This document shows, piece after piece, positions 10,860 to 23,068 of a stretch of DNA of 64,000 bases. Position 1 is the first letter of the stretch. Each line of letters opens with the position of its first letter. The stretch lies in NCBI GenBank assembly GCA_015680685.1, contig MNCI01005055.1, positions 55,644 to 119,643 of the forward strand, given 5' to 3'. This stretch comes from Gnetum montanum. Taxonomy: Eukaryota > Streptophyta > Gnetopsida > Gnetales > Gnetaceae. Both the position numbers and the translations under genes were made by a program. Below the pieces are notes generated by a model. That model saw only the letters and a program-made list of their open reading frames with translations. It was not told the origin of the DNA and made no database searches.

Positions 10860-12007
10860 AGTTTACACTAAGGAATATACCTTAAATATTTAGGCCAAAA
10901 ACAAGCTAATGATGCTTTAAAGAAACTACATAAGGAAGGACATATAGGCTATCGCTCGTTAGTGCATAAATCACTAGAGTAGGTTACTATTAGCCTACTA
11001 TGATTAATGATGCTTACAACCTAGTTAAAACTTATGTGCAGTGTTAAATGTTTGAAGGGAAAGATTCCAAAAGTTCAACTCCCTTATAACCTATAATAGA
11101 AACTAGATGATTCGCAAAATAGGCTTTAAATTTTATAGGAGTAATTAATCCACTATCAAAAATTCAACATAAGTTTATCCTAGCAGCTACTAAGTATTGC
11201 ACACATTGGTTAGAATCAAAAGCAACTCAAACTCCAACATCTTGTGAAGTTATTTGGTTTTTAGAAAATGATGTAATTTCTAGATATGGATATCCTTATG
11301 CTTTAGTACTAGATAATGGACCTACCTTCATCTTTATAGAGTTTACAAATTAGGCTAGAGGACATAATATTATTATCAAAGCTGTAACTGAATATTATTC
11401 ATGAGATAATGGTTTAGTTGAGTCATCCAATAAAATTATATTAGACAAACTTAAGAAGATGATGATAACTCAAAGTCCATGAACATGGCATGAACAATTA
11501 AAATGATTAGTATGGGCTAATAAAATTCATTATAAAGAGTCAATCAACACTACACCATATGATTTAGTATATGGACAAGAACCAATATTGCTAATAAATT
11601 TGCAAACTCCAACATATCAGTTTTACCTTTATTATTTACCAACTAATGAACATTTAACCTCACATACATATGATATTTGGAATCTAGAACTTAAAAAGTT
11701 CAAAGCATTTGAAAGCTTATTTTATCATCAAAAAACTATTAAATGATGATTTGATAAGAAGTATGTAGCTAAAGTTTTTCAAGTAAGTGATATAGTCCTT
11801 AAGAGAGATAGAGCAACTGGTCAAACAAGTCCCCAAAATAACTTTTCTCCTACATGATCAAGCCCATACCCAATCATAGATGTCATTAGCCATAATGTTT
11901 ACAAAATTGCTGATTTTCAAGGATACAAGTTAAATAAAAATTTTAATGCATTTCATTTAAAACATTTTGACTCAGGTGTTCCTCATGGACACTTGGTAGA
12001 TCCTTAA
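10860..12007 (+). pseudogene. Element E integrase
   Basis: The core has KYCTHWLESKATQTPT, ALVLDNGPTF (the second catalytic Asp is kept) and NGLVESSNKIILDKLKKM (the Glu is kept). Next come TWHEQLK, NTTPYDLVYGQEPILLINLQ and the C-terminal domain FDKKYVAKVFQVSDIVLKRD, ending FHLKHFDSGVPHGHLVDP then TAA at about 12005. Stops are scattered, but the frame is mostly held, so it has decayed less than element G. Confidence 0.85.
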
Positions 12008-13392
12008 TTGCATGCTTTCTTCTCGTTCTTCATGCATTTCATTTGTATATAGTTGCATTGGTATATTTTCGTTGCATTTCCATCACCTTCTCATGCATGT
12101 TATGCTTACCATCATCTGTTCCTTGGCATATTGGTTTTGGTTTGATCTATTTGTCTTTTCAATATGATTTTGATGATCATTATGATCATTTGCTAGGCAT
12201 GAGATCATCATAATACCATTTGAAAGTAATGCAAGTATAATGTTTTATATAGTATTCATGTTATATCATATTACTATTATATAAAACCTTCTTTATATAA
12301 CATATTTTAATAATTCTATGATTCTTCCCAATGTATTTCAAGGTTTTGGTTTTATTAGTTATGTTGGATTATGGAGAATGGGATTTATGTTAACTTATCA
12401 TGTTATTACCATGGTCATGTGAATGTAGGACATGTGAGGTTAGAGAATGGTTAGCCACAATCAATAGGTGACCTTAGAAAATTCATTTTCCCCTCTCATA
12501 AGCCCCAACCCTCAAGTGTGATGATCCATGACTATCCTGTGAACAATAGGGTGAAGTGAGTTCCTCTCCACTTGAGAAGCCTTAGCCACCCAAGATACCT
12601 ACTATGATTTCATCTAACTTGTAATTAACGGCACATGCATGAGACTTGAATTGCACCATAGGAAAATTTTCTAAAAGGACCTTGTTCTATGGGAATGTAG
12701 CTAATTGGCCAGACTCATGTTGGAATTTCTACCTTAGGAATGAAGTGCACCATGAGCAAAGTTTTCTTAAGAAAAAAAAAATGATGACCATATTCATTAG
12801 TAGTGCAATAAGTTCTTAAGTATGATGGGGTCTTATAGTAATCCTCCCCCTAGCCTACATCTCCTTTTGTAACCCACTTTCTAATTTTTCTTAATTTATC
12901 TCATTTTCCCTTGCCACTTTTCACCATTCCCTTTCTACTAAGCAAAAGAAAAAAAAACTAAGAAAAAATCCAAAAGTTGTAGGTAGCCATGATCTAAAAT
13001 AAGCATGTCCTCCTCATAAAGTTTAGTATATGTCTTGTGCTCAAAAGTATCCTTATACTAATCACTTTTAGTTCTGAGATGACTGGGAATGAAATCTTAA
13101 TTAGAATATACTACACACACACATTCAAAATTATGATCTATAAAGTTATATATTAAATCTTGAATAAACAAGGTGGTGTGAAAAAGATGGCCCATGTTTA
13201 GTGCTCTTTTAATTATGTGATTATTTTAATCATGTTTAAAACATTATATTTTACTTTCAAGTTTCATTTTATGTCATTATTTTGTGATCTTTTGATTCTT
13301 TTACATATTCCTGTACCCTTTTAAAATTTCTATTGTTTTTTTTCTTTTTGATATCCTTGCACTTGCATGCAACTCAAAGTTCAAACACTAAA
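12008..13392 (+). other. Element E 3' non-coding region
   Basis: This stretch of 1.4 kb is AT-rich and has no open frames of note. The last 40 bp match the short internal segment of element D (around 42501-42539). A polypurine tract is not clear. Confidence 0.55.
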
Positions 13393-13490
13393 TGTTGATA
13401 TCAACTCTCCCATGCTAGCACTAGGCCATGAGTAATAAGTTTCAATCCCATGACAATCAAGAATTCTATGATTTTTTAAGGCATGCAAAT
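13393..13490 (+). repeat. Element E 3' LTR start, truncated
   Basis: TGTTGATATCAAC, then CCATGCTAG, GGCCATGA and AATCCCA align by eye with the LTR start of element D (40919 and 42540). Similarity fades by about 13490. Confidence 0.6.
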
Positions 13491-13663
13491 AATTTGTGAT
13501 GGTATCATAGATAAAGTAAAGAATCAAAAATATAACATGATGTTTTATAGATAGTTGATTTTGTTAAATCATCACCAAATCCTTTACCCCTTCGCCAACT
13601 TATTAAATTAAATAAATGCACTAAAATAATGATTAAAGGTGCCACTTGCATTAGGTCATTATT

Positions 13664-13691
13664 AAATTATTATTATTATTATTATTATTAT
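13664..13691 (+). repeat. (ATT)n microsatellite
   Basis: About nine uninterrupted copies of the trinucleotide. Confidence 0.95.
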
Positions 13692-14389
13692 GCACATGAT
13701 AGTACAATAAATATAGCAAAGCATGGAAAATTAAGATAAGGATGAGTAAGCTGAACAAATTAAAAAAAAAAAAAAACACACATGACCATTTGTAAAATGG
13801 AAAAGAAAAGTGTCAGTCTTGATCAATAATTAAGCCAAATATGCTTGATTAGAGGCCTCTGTTGACTTATTTGCACATAAATCCAAACAATTCTTCTCAT
13901 AAACTATGTAGTTTACTTGGTGTGAACGTATATTTTTCTTTTAAACCTTAAAAAGAAAAGCATCTGACTTCGTAGACTTTTTTTTAAAAAAACATGGATG
14001 TATAATTCCTTCTCCATGCTGAAGCATTTCTGAAATTTAACAATTTAAAACATTTCAGAGTTTGAAAAACTTTCTGCGAGTTAGCAACAAAAGGGAAGGA
14101 AGGATTGGTTACATAACAAAGGGAATTTGCTTTACCTCATAAGTGCAGTTTTTAGGCTCAGCATTGTAAACTGGTTTATTTAGAAAAACGGAAATATCCA
14201 GCAAAGCAAATGATACTTACCATGTATTTGTTGTGTGTGATTCTTTGGTTGGTTTTCAGTGGCCTTTCAACCAACCCCATCGGTGTGATTAAAGTGTGAT
14301 AACAACCAAATATGAAATTTAGCATCAGATATTTTTGTGATAAATGATCTGGTTCACTCCTAGCCGTAGGTTCAAGATGAAGCTCCTCA
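13692..14389. other. AT-rich intergenic sequence
   Basis: No coding similarity, repeat or element end was recognised; there is one A-run near 13761-13774. Confidence 0.4.
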
Positions 14390-14440
14390 ATAATTGGTAT
14401 TGTTCCCTGCGGGGTAACGTAGGGGTCGTTCCCTAAGTGC

Positions 14441-14533
14441 GCGTTTCACGGAAACGCTTACCCAAAAACCTTAGCGTTTCACGGAAACGCTTCCCCCTAG
14501 TTCCTATCTCAAGGTAGCGTTTCAAGGAAACAA
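14441..14533. repeat. Array of GCGTTTCACGGAAACGC hairpins
   Basis: Two exact copies of the 17-bp inverted repeat GCGTTTCACGGAAACGC (7-bp arms, 3-bp loop) lie about 32 bp apart. A third, altered copy (GCGTTTCAAGGAAAC) follows about 43 bp later. All are CpG-containing within an otherwise CpG-poor window. The role is unknown. Confidence 0.85.
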
Positions 14534-17500
14534 ATATGGGCCCCCCAAGTTTGGATGTGTCCTTCTGGTGTGTTCAAACTCATGTTACTTCCATAAACCA
14601 AGGTTCAAGTCGAGACTTACAACATACAATGTTATACGTTATCCAGCATGTTCCTGCGCTGTCAATCTCTGCATCCCCCGAACGTTCGTTGTAACGTCCA
14701 CGTAACGGGACTTCGTTTTCACGCTTATGTCAACATCAATCTCTACAATGTAAATTTGAAAATGCAGGAAAGATTTCGTTACTGTATTGTTAACTTAGTG
14801 GGAAGAGAATCCGTGAGCTCTCGTATGCTCTTCCGTCATATTAGAAACGTTACTCAGATTAGGATAAACTTAACTGTTTTAACTTTAAAGATTTCTTGTA
14901 TCCACAGCTACAAACATTATCAGAGGGAACTCAATCTAAACTTGTTCCAGAATGATTTCAGTGGGTGATTGATAATCCACATATTGCTTAATTGACATTG
15001 ATAGATGATTTTGTCAAACTCCAGGAGATGATTATGTTTATGGCCAACTTGTGTACCTTCAATGTAAAAATGTTACAGATTTTGTGGAACACTTTTGACA
15101 TTACTTCCATTAGTTGAGGTTAAATGGCTGTTGTTTGTAAAATGTGTCGATACCAACTTTCCTTTCCCTTGGCCATGATGTGTTCTTGTTAAAAGAAGAT
15201 TAAAAATAAATGAATAGTCTCCTTTTGGGTGATGAAAGGGAGGGTCAAAGGTTTGGACCTATGCGCCGGAGATTCGCAATTCCGGATAAATTTTGACGAA
15301 ATGTTCGTGTCGGATTCGGGAGCGCGTACAGAAGCCCATTAAATTCGCAATGGGTACGTATTTCATAATTTCCAACGAAACTTTGTCTGGATTTGTACAT
15401 ATACATTGAAATGGTCACCTTACCTTACCTTGCCTTGTTCTTGCCTTTTTAGTTCTTGGAATGTTTGCATTTTGCATTAAAATCTTAAGTATGTTCTCCT
15501 GTTCTGAATCATACCAAAAATTTCATTTCATTGTTAAATAGCAAGCAAGCAATCAAGATTCATGGCATCGGCATGAGACGGACCGCATAAAACAAGGGAG
15601 TACGAATGAATAAACAAACACACGGAAATCACGAAAGGGCTACTACGGTAACCGAAGACCTCGAAGGGGCAAGTATGGGTCATACGGAAATCAAGTTTTG
15701 GAGGGGGCGTGCGAGGAAAAATTTGCATTTGCATGGATTCGCCTGCCTTTGGGAGCGTCAAAGGTTCCGCCATGGCTGACATTCACGCTTGTTTATTGTT
15801 CATTGTTGGTTTTTGCTCTTTTTCTCCTATCTCGGCTGCAAAAAGAAAAAACAAAACAGGGTCATCGTCATGGGTCATGACTGACGACGGATGGATGCTT
15901 GTTCAACATTTTAAAAAATCTGTTTGCTTATAAAGCAACGAATCCCACCAGCAGGTGGCCAATGGCCATTTGCAAGCTCATGGTGCTCTGTTTTTACTTT
16001 CGCCTTTCATCATCATGACTAGTGCTAATTTTCAAGAAAGGTTTTGGATCATTGTAGGTGAGGTGAGTTACTGGGCTGTGCCTAGTTTAGTTGAGTTGTG
16101 TCTTCTTATAATGCTCACAGATAGTCCCTACGGTGATACCCACAAGTAGTGGTTGAACAAAAGTATTAACAGACCTGATTTGTTATAACTTTGGTTGAAG
16201 CTTGAGACTTAACTTCATTTTTGGAAATATTGGATTAACAAAAGGGTTTCATTTATTGCTGTCATTTTGGTTATTTCAAAAATTATATGTTTGGCCAGAT
16301 TATGGTTCCTGAGTAAGGAAATGGATTCAATGCTCTTCATACCTTTGCAACTTTTCTTACTTCAGTTTAATGGTGATATTGCAATCTTCGGTGCAATTTT
16401 TAAGCATTAACAATATTTTGGATTTACATTGTACTTGTTCTATAGTTTACAATGTATATTTATGATATATGAGATTTTAGTTTTTTAAAAAACTAATATA
16501 TTTAAATTTTCCCTATCATGTCCCTGGCGTCCCTACTTTTTCTTGAGGCAGACATACCATTTAGAATCGCCAATCCTGGATTCCTGGCTTCCAAGAATCG
16601 GATTCTTTTGATGCATAGGTTTGAACCTTATCACTTTTTTTGAAAAAAAGTTTCAATGTTTTGGAACCTTTCACATTTAAAGTAATATAAAAATACTGTT
16701 TACTATTTTTAATGTTAAAAATAATCATTATCATAGCTTTGTGGTAGTGAACAGAGTCAGCTACTTAGCCTTCAACATTGAAAATCCATGTTTACAAACA
16801 AGTTGGTTTTGTTAGAGATGCAAAGTGTGTTTGTTATACAAAAGGCTTTATAATGTATTGACCACTTTTCATGCTAACCTAAAGTCATTATGCCTAAGGC
16901 CAACAAAAGGAGCGAAAGTCTTAACCGGATTCCAGGTCTATGAGAAAAGCATATGTTAGGTCTATGATGTTATTTTAAGAATGGGTCATAAGATTGTTAC
17001 GTTTTGGGTGGCTGAAACAAGGTTGACGTGGTATATCATGCAATAATCCCAGCACCACTGTTCAATCAAATAAAAAACCGAATAATGAAGCAGCCCTCGG
17101 CATTCAAGCGGCAAAATTACCAATTTTAACTTTGGGTAGGCTTCGTAACGTCCGGAGTTGATAGAGAGCCTAAACTTAGCAACTTCACTGTTGTTTCAGC
17201 ACAGGCCTTGCGTTGCAGAGAATCTGCATCATGTCTTCTGTAAACTCCGGCGAAAATAATGTTGGAAACGTCTGCCTGCATCGTCACCTTGGGAGGACGC
17301 TCAGGCCGCTACGCGTGGCCTTTTCTCTCCCATAATGGTAACCCCGTAATCCCTGCATCGACAGCGGCCTCACAACGCCACTGCTAGTCTAGGGATTGTC
17401 CGAGTATGGTGCGGCAGCGTCGTCACGGGTTCAGGTTACGTCGTTGCTGCGCATGCAGTTCCATCAACGCATAGCAGCTGCTGTTTCTGAACCAGTGGAT

Positions 17501-17820
17501 TAGTCACCCACTCTGACTGTTGATTGTCCTGAAACACAGGCATTGATCGGGTTGGACTGCGAAACTTTGGGTGGTGATGAAGCTATTGCTGGTTGCTGTC
17601 AACGTGATCCATACTTCCTGGATTTGAAGCATTGTTTTATTATTATTGCTGTTACGTTTGCAGAAGTTTGTCTTTGTGCGTGTTTTTGACTTCTTGTACA
17701 TAAGGTTGTGCATAATCTAAAACACAGAATAACGTAGGTCGTACTGTAAGAAAAAACGTTTAATATTCTCTGTTTTCTTCTACATCAGTTGGCCTTTCAT
17801 TTTTTTGGTTTTTGTGCAGG
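14534..17820. other. Low-repeat, CpG-retaining region without a firm gene model
   Basis: CpG dinucleotides are frequent around 14390-14720, 15250-15860 and 17130-17560, unlike the retroelements on either side, where methylation has depleted them. No transposon similarity was seen. Small open stretches exist (14648-14968, 106 codons; 15709-15933, 74 codons with a hydrophobic segment after MADIH; 17230-17560 in mixed frames), but none is recognisable. The region may include a promoter, untranslated leader or first exons of a host gene. Confidence 0.4.
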
Positions 17821-17895
17821 TTCCAGCAGGAGGGGAAGAGGCAGAAACTGAAGCGGAGGAGGGAAAATCAGAGCTGATAAAGCCTTCCCTACAGG
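17821..17895 (+). other. Candidate 75-bp internal exon of an unidentified gene
   Basis: A 75-bp open segment (25 codons, symmetric phase 0) is bounded by a pyrimidine-rich acceptor ending TTTTTGTGCAG and a donor CAG/GTAGAT. It encodes an acidic peptide starting VPAGGEEAETEAEEGKSELI. A second possible exon (about 18015-18078, reading IPEPKGAVLLEEVCFLEA before GGCACAG/GTATAG) follows. The gene, if real, would continue past the gap at 18416. The protein is not recognised, and a chance open stretch remains possible. Confidence 0.35.
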
Positions 17896-18415
17896 TAGAT
17901 GCAAGCTGGTTTCTTTGGACTAGATAGAGAGGGGAAGTTCCAACAATCTTTTCTCTAAATTCATTACAAACCTCTTTTGGTGGTCTTTACGGAAGGAGTC
18001 CTGTGAGGAGCTGTTAATGGAATTCCAGAGCCAAAGGGTGCAGTCTTGTTGGAGGAGGTGTGCTTTCTAGAGGCACAGGTATAGACATGCTTGCACAAGA
18101 GGCTATTCATCTTGTCAACTAGATCTAAAGTTCTATAGTTCTATATTAAGCTAAGTATTTTGTTTCAACCTTTTTCCTTATTTGTTATTCCAAGAGCTGT
18201 GAGCTCTTGTCTTTGTCACACACTATTTCATATGCAGTCAAGAAATTCCATTTTAAATTCAAAGCCTCTATTTGTATTAATTTCTCTCTCACTTTAAACT
18301 TTTATTTTCTGAAAAGGATAATTTTTTTATTTAAATTTTCTTGTCAATTTGTATAGTTATTTTATTTAAATTTCCTTGTCAAATTTATTTAATTCTTATC
18401 TATTAAAACACCATG

Positions 18416-18796
18416 NNNNNNNNNNNNNNNNNNNNNNNNNNNNNNNNNNNNNNNNNNNNNNNNNNNNNNNNNNNNNNNNNNNNNNNNNNNNNNNNNNNNN
18501 NNNNNNNNNNNNNNNNNNNNNNNNNNNNNNNNNNNNNNNNNNNNNNNNNNNNNNNNNNNNNNNNNNNNNNNNNNNNNNNNNNNNNNNNNNNNNNNNNNNN
18601 NNNNNNNNNNNNNNNNNNNNNNNNNNNNNNNNNNNNNNNNNNNNNNNNNNNNNNNNNNNNNNNNNNNNNNNNNNNNNNNNNNNNNNNNNNNNNNNNNNNN
18701 NNNNNNNNNNNNNNNNNNNNNNNNNNNNNNNNNNNNNNNNNNNNNNNNNNNNNNNNNNNNNNNNNNNNNNNNNNNNNNNNNNNNNNNNNNNNNNNN
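18416..18796. other. Assembly gap (381 N)
   Basis: There are 381 undetermined bases; any open frame drawn through it is meaningless. Confidence 1.
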
Positions 18797-20052
18797 TACA
18801 TGGTAAAGTCAAGTCAATACTTTTAAGGTTTCATACTCCTAGTTTAAAACATGGTTAATGAGATAGATTTTAATATAAATTTAGTTATATAAAGCCTATG
18901 TACCTTAGTAAGTATAACTATTTAGATTTAAAATGTTAATGTTTGATATTATAATAAAAAAATAAATATCCTTCATACACTATATTTCATTCATTCTTGG
19001 TATCATCGAAACTAAGGAAATTTATAAGAAAACATCTCACCATTATTACCTATGATTTAACAATTATTCTTTTAAACTTTTTCTTTTAATAATATAATTC
19101 CAAGAGGAGAGAAAGGGTGTCCATCTGGAAACTTTTTTGATCTAACTATATGTATCCCCTTCCCTCCAAACCATATTACCATACTTATCTAACAATAAGT
19201 TAATCAATTGAGTCATATCTTATAAGTTTGCACTAAAAAAAGGCCTTTATAAATACCATATAAAAAAGATCATGTCCCAACAATAAAGCAAATGTTAAAT
19301 GTTCATGAAGATCATTGAACCATTTCACTATGTATCTATCTCTATATAAGCAATTTATCATACAATCAAATATCTTTCATCCTATTCTTTTGGTTTCTCT
19401 CAGTATTATATTCTTTCTTTTTTCAATATTATATTGTACATTTCTACTTTTTTTCATTTTGGTTAAATTTTCTCTATTTCATTTTTGTTTCTTAGTGTTC
19501 TATTATTCAATGATGATTGGTCTTCGCCACTTTGAAGACATACTGTACTGAAATATGAAGAAGATTTCTGAGGTAGCAACACCTTTCACAATTGATGAAC
19601 CAGTCATGTCACTGTTGCAAAGAGTACTAGGAGATGTCCTTGCTATTAAAATTTTCCTATAAATACCAACCCACTATTACATTAAAATAACAATTTTTTT
19701 CTAACACTTAGTGAAATTCTTGCAATCTGTTTTGCGAATTAGAGTTACAATAAATGCTCATAGTGTGGTGAATTACAATTGTATAGAATCTTTGTTCAAG
19801 TTAATTGTTCCTAAATGTAATTCATGAATGGAAATAAAGATTGAGATTATCTTTTATCATTGCAAAATTTTATTGAATATAATTTTACTTTTCCTCATGT
19901 TTACTTTTATTCAATCATTTACTTTTGGGAAGTTCTTTTCTTTTCCAATGTCTCTTAGTAAGGCAAAATAAGTATGACTAGTTTCAAGCATAAAGTGTAG
20001 CTATTTGGTAACTAATCAGTAACTTTGCTTAATTCACTTAGTAGTGAAGTTA
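18797..20052. other. AT-rich flank of element C
   Basis: No gene or recognisable element was seen. It is the left side of the site into which element C inserted; the right side resumes at 27050. Confidence 0.5.
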
Positions 20053-20057
20053 CTTGG
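20053..20057. repeat. Target site duplication CTTGG, left copy
   Basis: CTTGG directly precedes the TG of the left LTR of element C and recurs at 27045-27049 after the CA of the right LTR. Confidence 0.9.
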
Positions 20058-20885
20058 TGATGAGTGGCGAGGTATCTCTACACTCAACCATACGAATACG
20101 AGTGTAACACGTGCAATCCGGTCGAACTCCGTAGACTAAGTGCCTACACACCTCATGGAACACTTAAGGTTAATTATTCGTTGTCTTCTCAGACTTACTT
20201 GTAGTTGTCATGGTGTATGGTTAAGTAAGTCTAAGGTATATGATTTTTATATCCTTTTATGTTTTATCTCCTATGCTATTGAGGTGAAGGGTTGAGAGAC
20301 TAATTGAGTAACTCTAACTAACAAACTAAGTCTAAATTAACCTAGCATCAGCATCCGTTCCCACTTACCGTTCACACCCTGAACCAATGCAACTGTGGTT
20401 ACCAAATGTTAGTCGTTGTTGGGATCACCATGCGTAACGCACGTGCTCGAAGCAGTCATAGTGAGGCACTTAACTAGGATAGAAAGGTTGAGAAAGATTT
20501 AATAACTAATAAAGCATTTAAATGACAAATAATAAATAACAGTAAATAAAATCCTAATTAGCCTATTCCATGCACTGCAAGGTTTATCCAAGAAGTTCGT
20601 CTTTATTGTCGTACACAAACATGTATTCAGGTACAATGTTTGCTCGAATAAAGATCCGTTCACTTTGGAGTTCCTAATGTGGGCACATGGAAAATATTCT
20701 ATTTCTAGAGAGATCGAATTGCTAGAGTTTCACTACGGTCTAAGCTTAGGATGAGAAATAAGGGAGAGCCGCCTCTTATTTATAGATATGACGGTGCACC
20801 GCGATATCACGTACACGATATCGAGGATGGACGGCATGATATTGCGTACATGATATTATGAGGGATGCGATATCGTGTCCCATCA
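20058..20885 (-). repeat. Element C 3' LTR
   Basis: On the plus strand it runs TGATGAGTGGCGAGG to CCCATCA, matching 26271-27044 over its whole length. It has about 54 bp more than the other LTR near the end (20805-20875), where the ATATCG-type motif is amplified. The minus-strand sense has a TATA box at 20777-20784. Confidence 0.95.
20777..20784 (-). promoter_or_regulatory. LTR TATA box, TATAAATA
   Basis: The minus strand reads CTATAAATAAGAGGCGG, a typical plant LTR promoter box. In the other LTR the same position reads GTAAATAAG, so that promoter is damaged. Confidence 0.6.
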
Positions 20886-20900
20886 TACCCCCATGACTAA
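20886..20900 (-). other. Polypurine tract of element C
   Basis: The minus strand reads CATGGGGGTA directly before the LTR start TGATGGGACACG. Its position and five-G run fit a second-strand primer. Confidence 0.65.
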
Positions 20901-23068
20901 ATGAAAACTCATCCTCGAGTTCCTTACAAAATATTGGGCAGGTATGGGATTATTGACTCAAAATGGAACTAATCGAATGACATGTGAATAGATCATCATT
21001 ACAAGACACAAAAAAATTGGTGTTCATGACAACAAGAGTGAACACCTTATTATATTGACATCAGGCCTTATTTGACAGCTTGAGAAAGAGAGAGAGAAAG
21101 AAGTTTTGCTACTGCCAATGCCAAGATTTCACCTTTCGTTGTCCATCCCTACGTGCACCATCGATCTTGCTCCTTGCATAGCTGCTTCAGCACCGCTCCA
21201 TTTCAAATGTTCTTTCTAGATCCAATCCATTGTTGTATGATTTCCATCTGCACACACAACACGGTCTTTATATTAGCAATGGTAAATGAATCACAATGTA
21301 GTTGATACCTTGCTTCGGTGAAAGGTCCATTGGCTGATTTGTGGTATGGCTGATATGGGTCTAGAGATATAATATTGATGACTACCGAAGATGTAGGGGC
21401 TAGGAGAAAATAGAAAAAATTGGGCCCCGTACCCCCATAACTAATCATGAACCTCCAGTAGCAATAGAATGGAGAAAGAAAAAGAGAATAAAAAAGATGA
21501 ACAAAAAGAGACAACTGTAACATCGATGATATAGATGTCAAGATGGAAATGAACAAAATAACATAGATTGCAAAAATGTTAGGGAAAAGAATTTAATGGA
21601 TGCACCAAATAGGAATGTCAATGGGTCCTCCCCAAAGCAGGCTCATGCCCTTAATGCCCTGACAAACCCACATTCAAAGAGTCCGTAGGCTCTGGGAATG
21701 TCATTTGGAACAAGATTTAAAGTCTTAACCATAAGAATTTACCAAAAAGAAAACAATGCGTCAACCAAAATATACACTAACGATACAACGGGCAATGAGG
21801 TGAACAATGTAGAGAAGGATGAAAAGAAGAAAATGGAATGGAATCTTATGAACAAGGTGGTGTAAAACCCCTTGTGAAGTTCATGATTAATGTGACTTAG
21901 TAAATCCCATTCCAAGTTCAGCCTCAAACAAACCACATCTAGTGACTTTGCATCAATGCATTCAGCCAATCCATCCTCTTGAAGTGACAAGAATGCCTTC
22001 ACCCAAGAGCCACCACCATTCTGACGAACCAAGAAGGAGAGAACGAGAAGTGAGAAGGGCCTTAGTTAGAGGAAACCTTTTATTTTAGTTCCATAACCAG
22101 TGCTTATAGCCCAAATAATTATTTCGTCTAAGGGGTTTGCTTTGAATTCTCACTTTCTCTTTTTTTTTCTTGTTTTCTTTTCTATTATTTTTTTTGTTTT
22201 TTTTATGTGTTTATGCATGAGAACCATACCATGCAAAGACTTTGTTATTTTTAATTACTCATCTTCTCGATAATTAGGTAACATCAGAACGGTAAGAAAA
22301 CTCCAAAAGAAAACATCCAAGCACCCAAGAGAATAGCCAACACAAATGCATCAAGTTCCCTTGAAGTCATATCCATTTCAATCCTCAAGTCCTTCCTTAG
22401 TTTGAGAAGTTCCCAGTCACCGATTCATTAATGTTCTTATTAGAAAAGGACTGTATATTTCCAAGCTAAGAGAGACCATAGAAACTGGTGGATGGATGGA
22501 TGAAGAGAACTCATTGCCTGCTATATCAAAAGAAGCATACCTTAGTATCAACATCATAACTTAAAGGTAAAAACCAAACATTAGCAATCAATATAAAAAT
22601 AGTTCATACCATCATGAAGAACACTTATTGGTGACAAACTTTCAAGGTGGATCACACACGCACACAAAAAATGAAAAAGTATAATGATGTTGAAAAACAA
22701 AACAAGAAAAGTTAAAGAAATTTGTAAAACAAAAATGTGGAAAACAAAAACATGTAAAACAAAAATTTAAAAAGAACTGAGGGCCCAAATGATTAGCATA
22801 GGTGGCCATCTCCCCCATGACTGAATTGCAAGGGAGAGATCCGAAACAATGAGCATTTGTTTGAATTTTGTAGAAGTACCCAACTTCTCCCAATGGATGT
22901 TCTTAGATTAAGGGGTGGAAGTTGGCAACACTCATATTCCAAGGTATCTATGCCTTCATTGTTGGCATGGGTTATTTTCCCAATTCATTCCATGCATGTT
23001 TGTCGGTTGCTCTTTTGACTAGCTGTCAACCATGGGGTGTCCACTACTTGTGTGGTTACTATATACAA
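20901..23068 (-). other. Element C internal region without pol
   Basis: There are 2.2 kb between protease and purine tract with no motif of reverse transcriptase, RNase H or integrase in any frame. Open minus-strand segments at 21739-22032 (starting GGGSWVKAFLSLQEDGLAEC) and 21203-21556 are unrecognised and might be remnants of acquired sequence. T-rich tracts lie at 22160-22210. Confidence 0.6.

Larger units (their letters stand above)
9656..13490 (+). mobile_element. Element E: 5'-truncated Ty3/gypsy retrotransposon
   Basis: It starts inside the reverse transcriptase palm, runs through RNase H and integrase, then 1.4 kb of non-coding sequence, and ends in about 100 bp of an LTR (from 13393). 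It has one RNase H and a different RT style from G, so it is another lineage. The LTR start and the 40 bp before it match element D (CCTTGCACTTGCATGCAA, then TGTTGAT). The LTR is cut off near 13490. Confidence 0.75.

Noticed and set aside
15534-16149. Several overlapping 60-80 codon open frames near 15.5-16.1 kb as genes
   Set aside because: They overlap in different frames and strands, lack recognisable domains and have no supporting splice or promoter context. They are kept only as part of a low-confidence region.
18376-18858. Long open frames across 18376-18858 on both strands
   Set aside because: They consist almost wholly of undetermined bases in the assembly gap.
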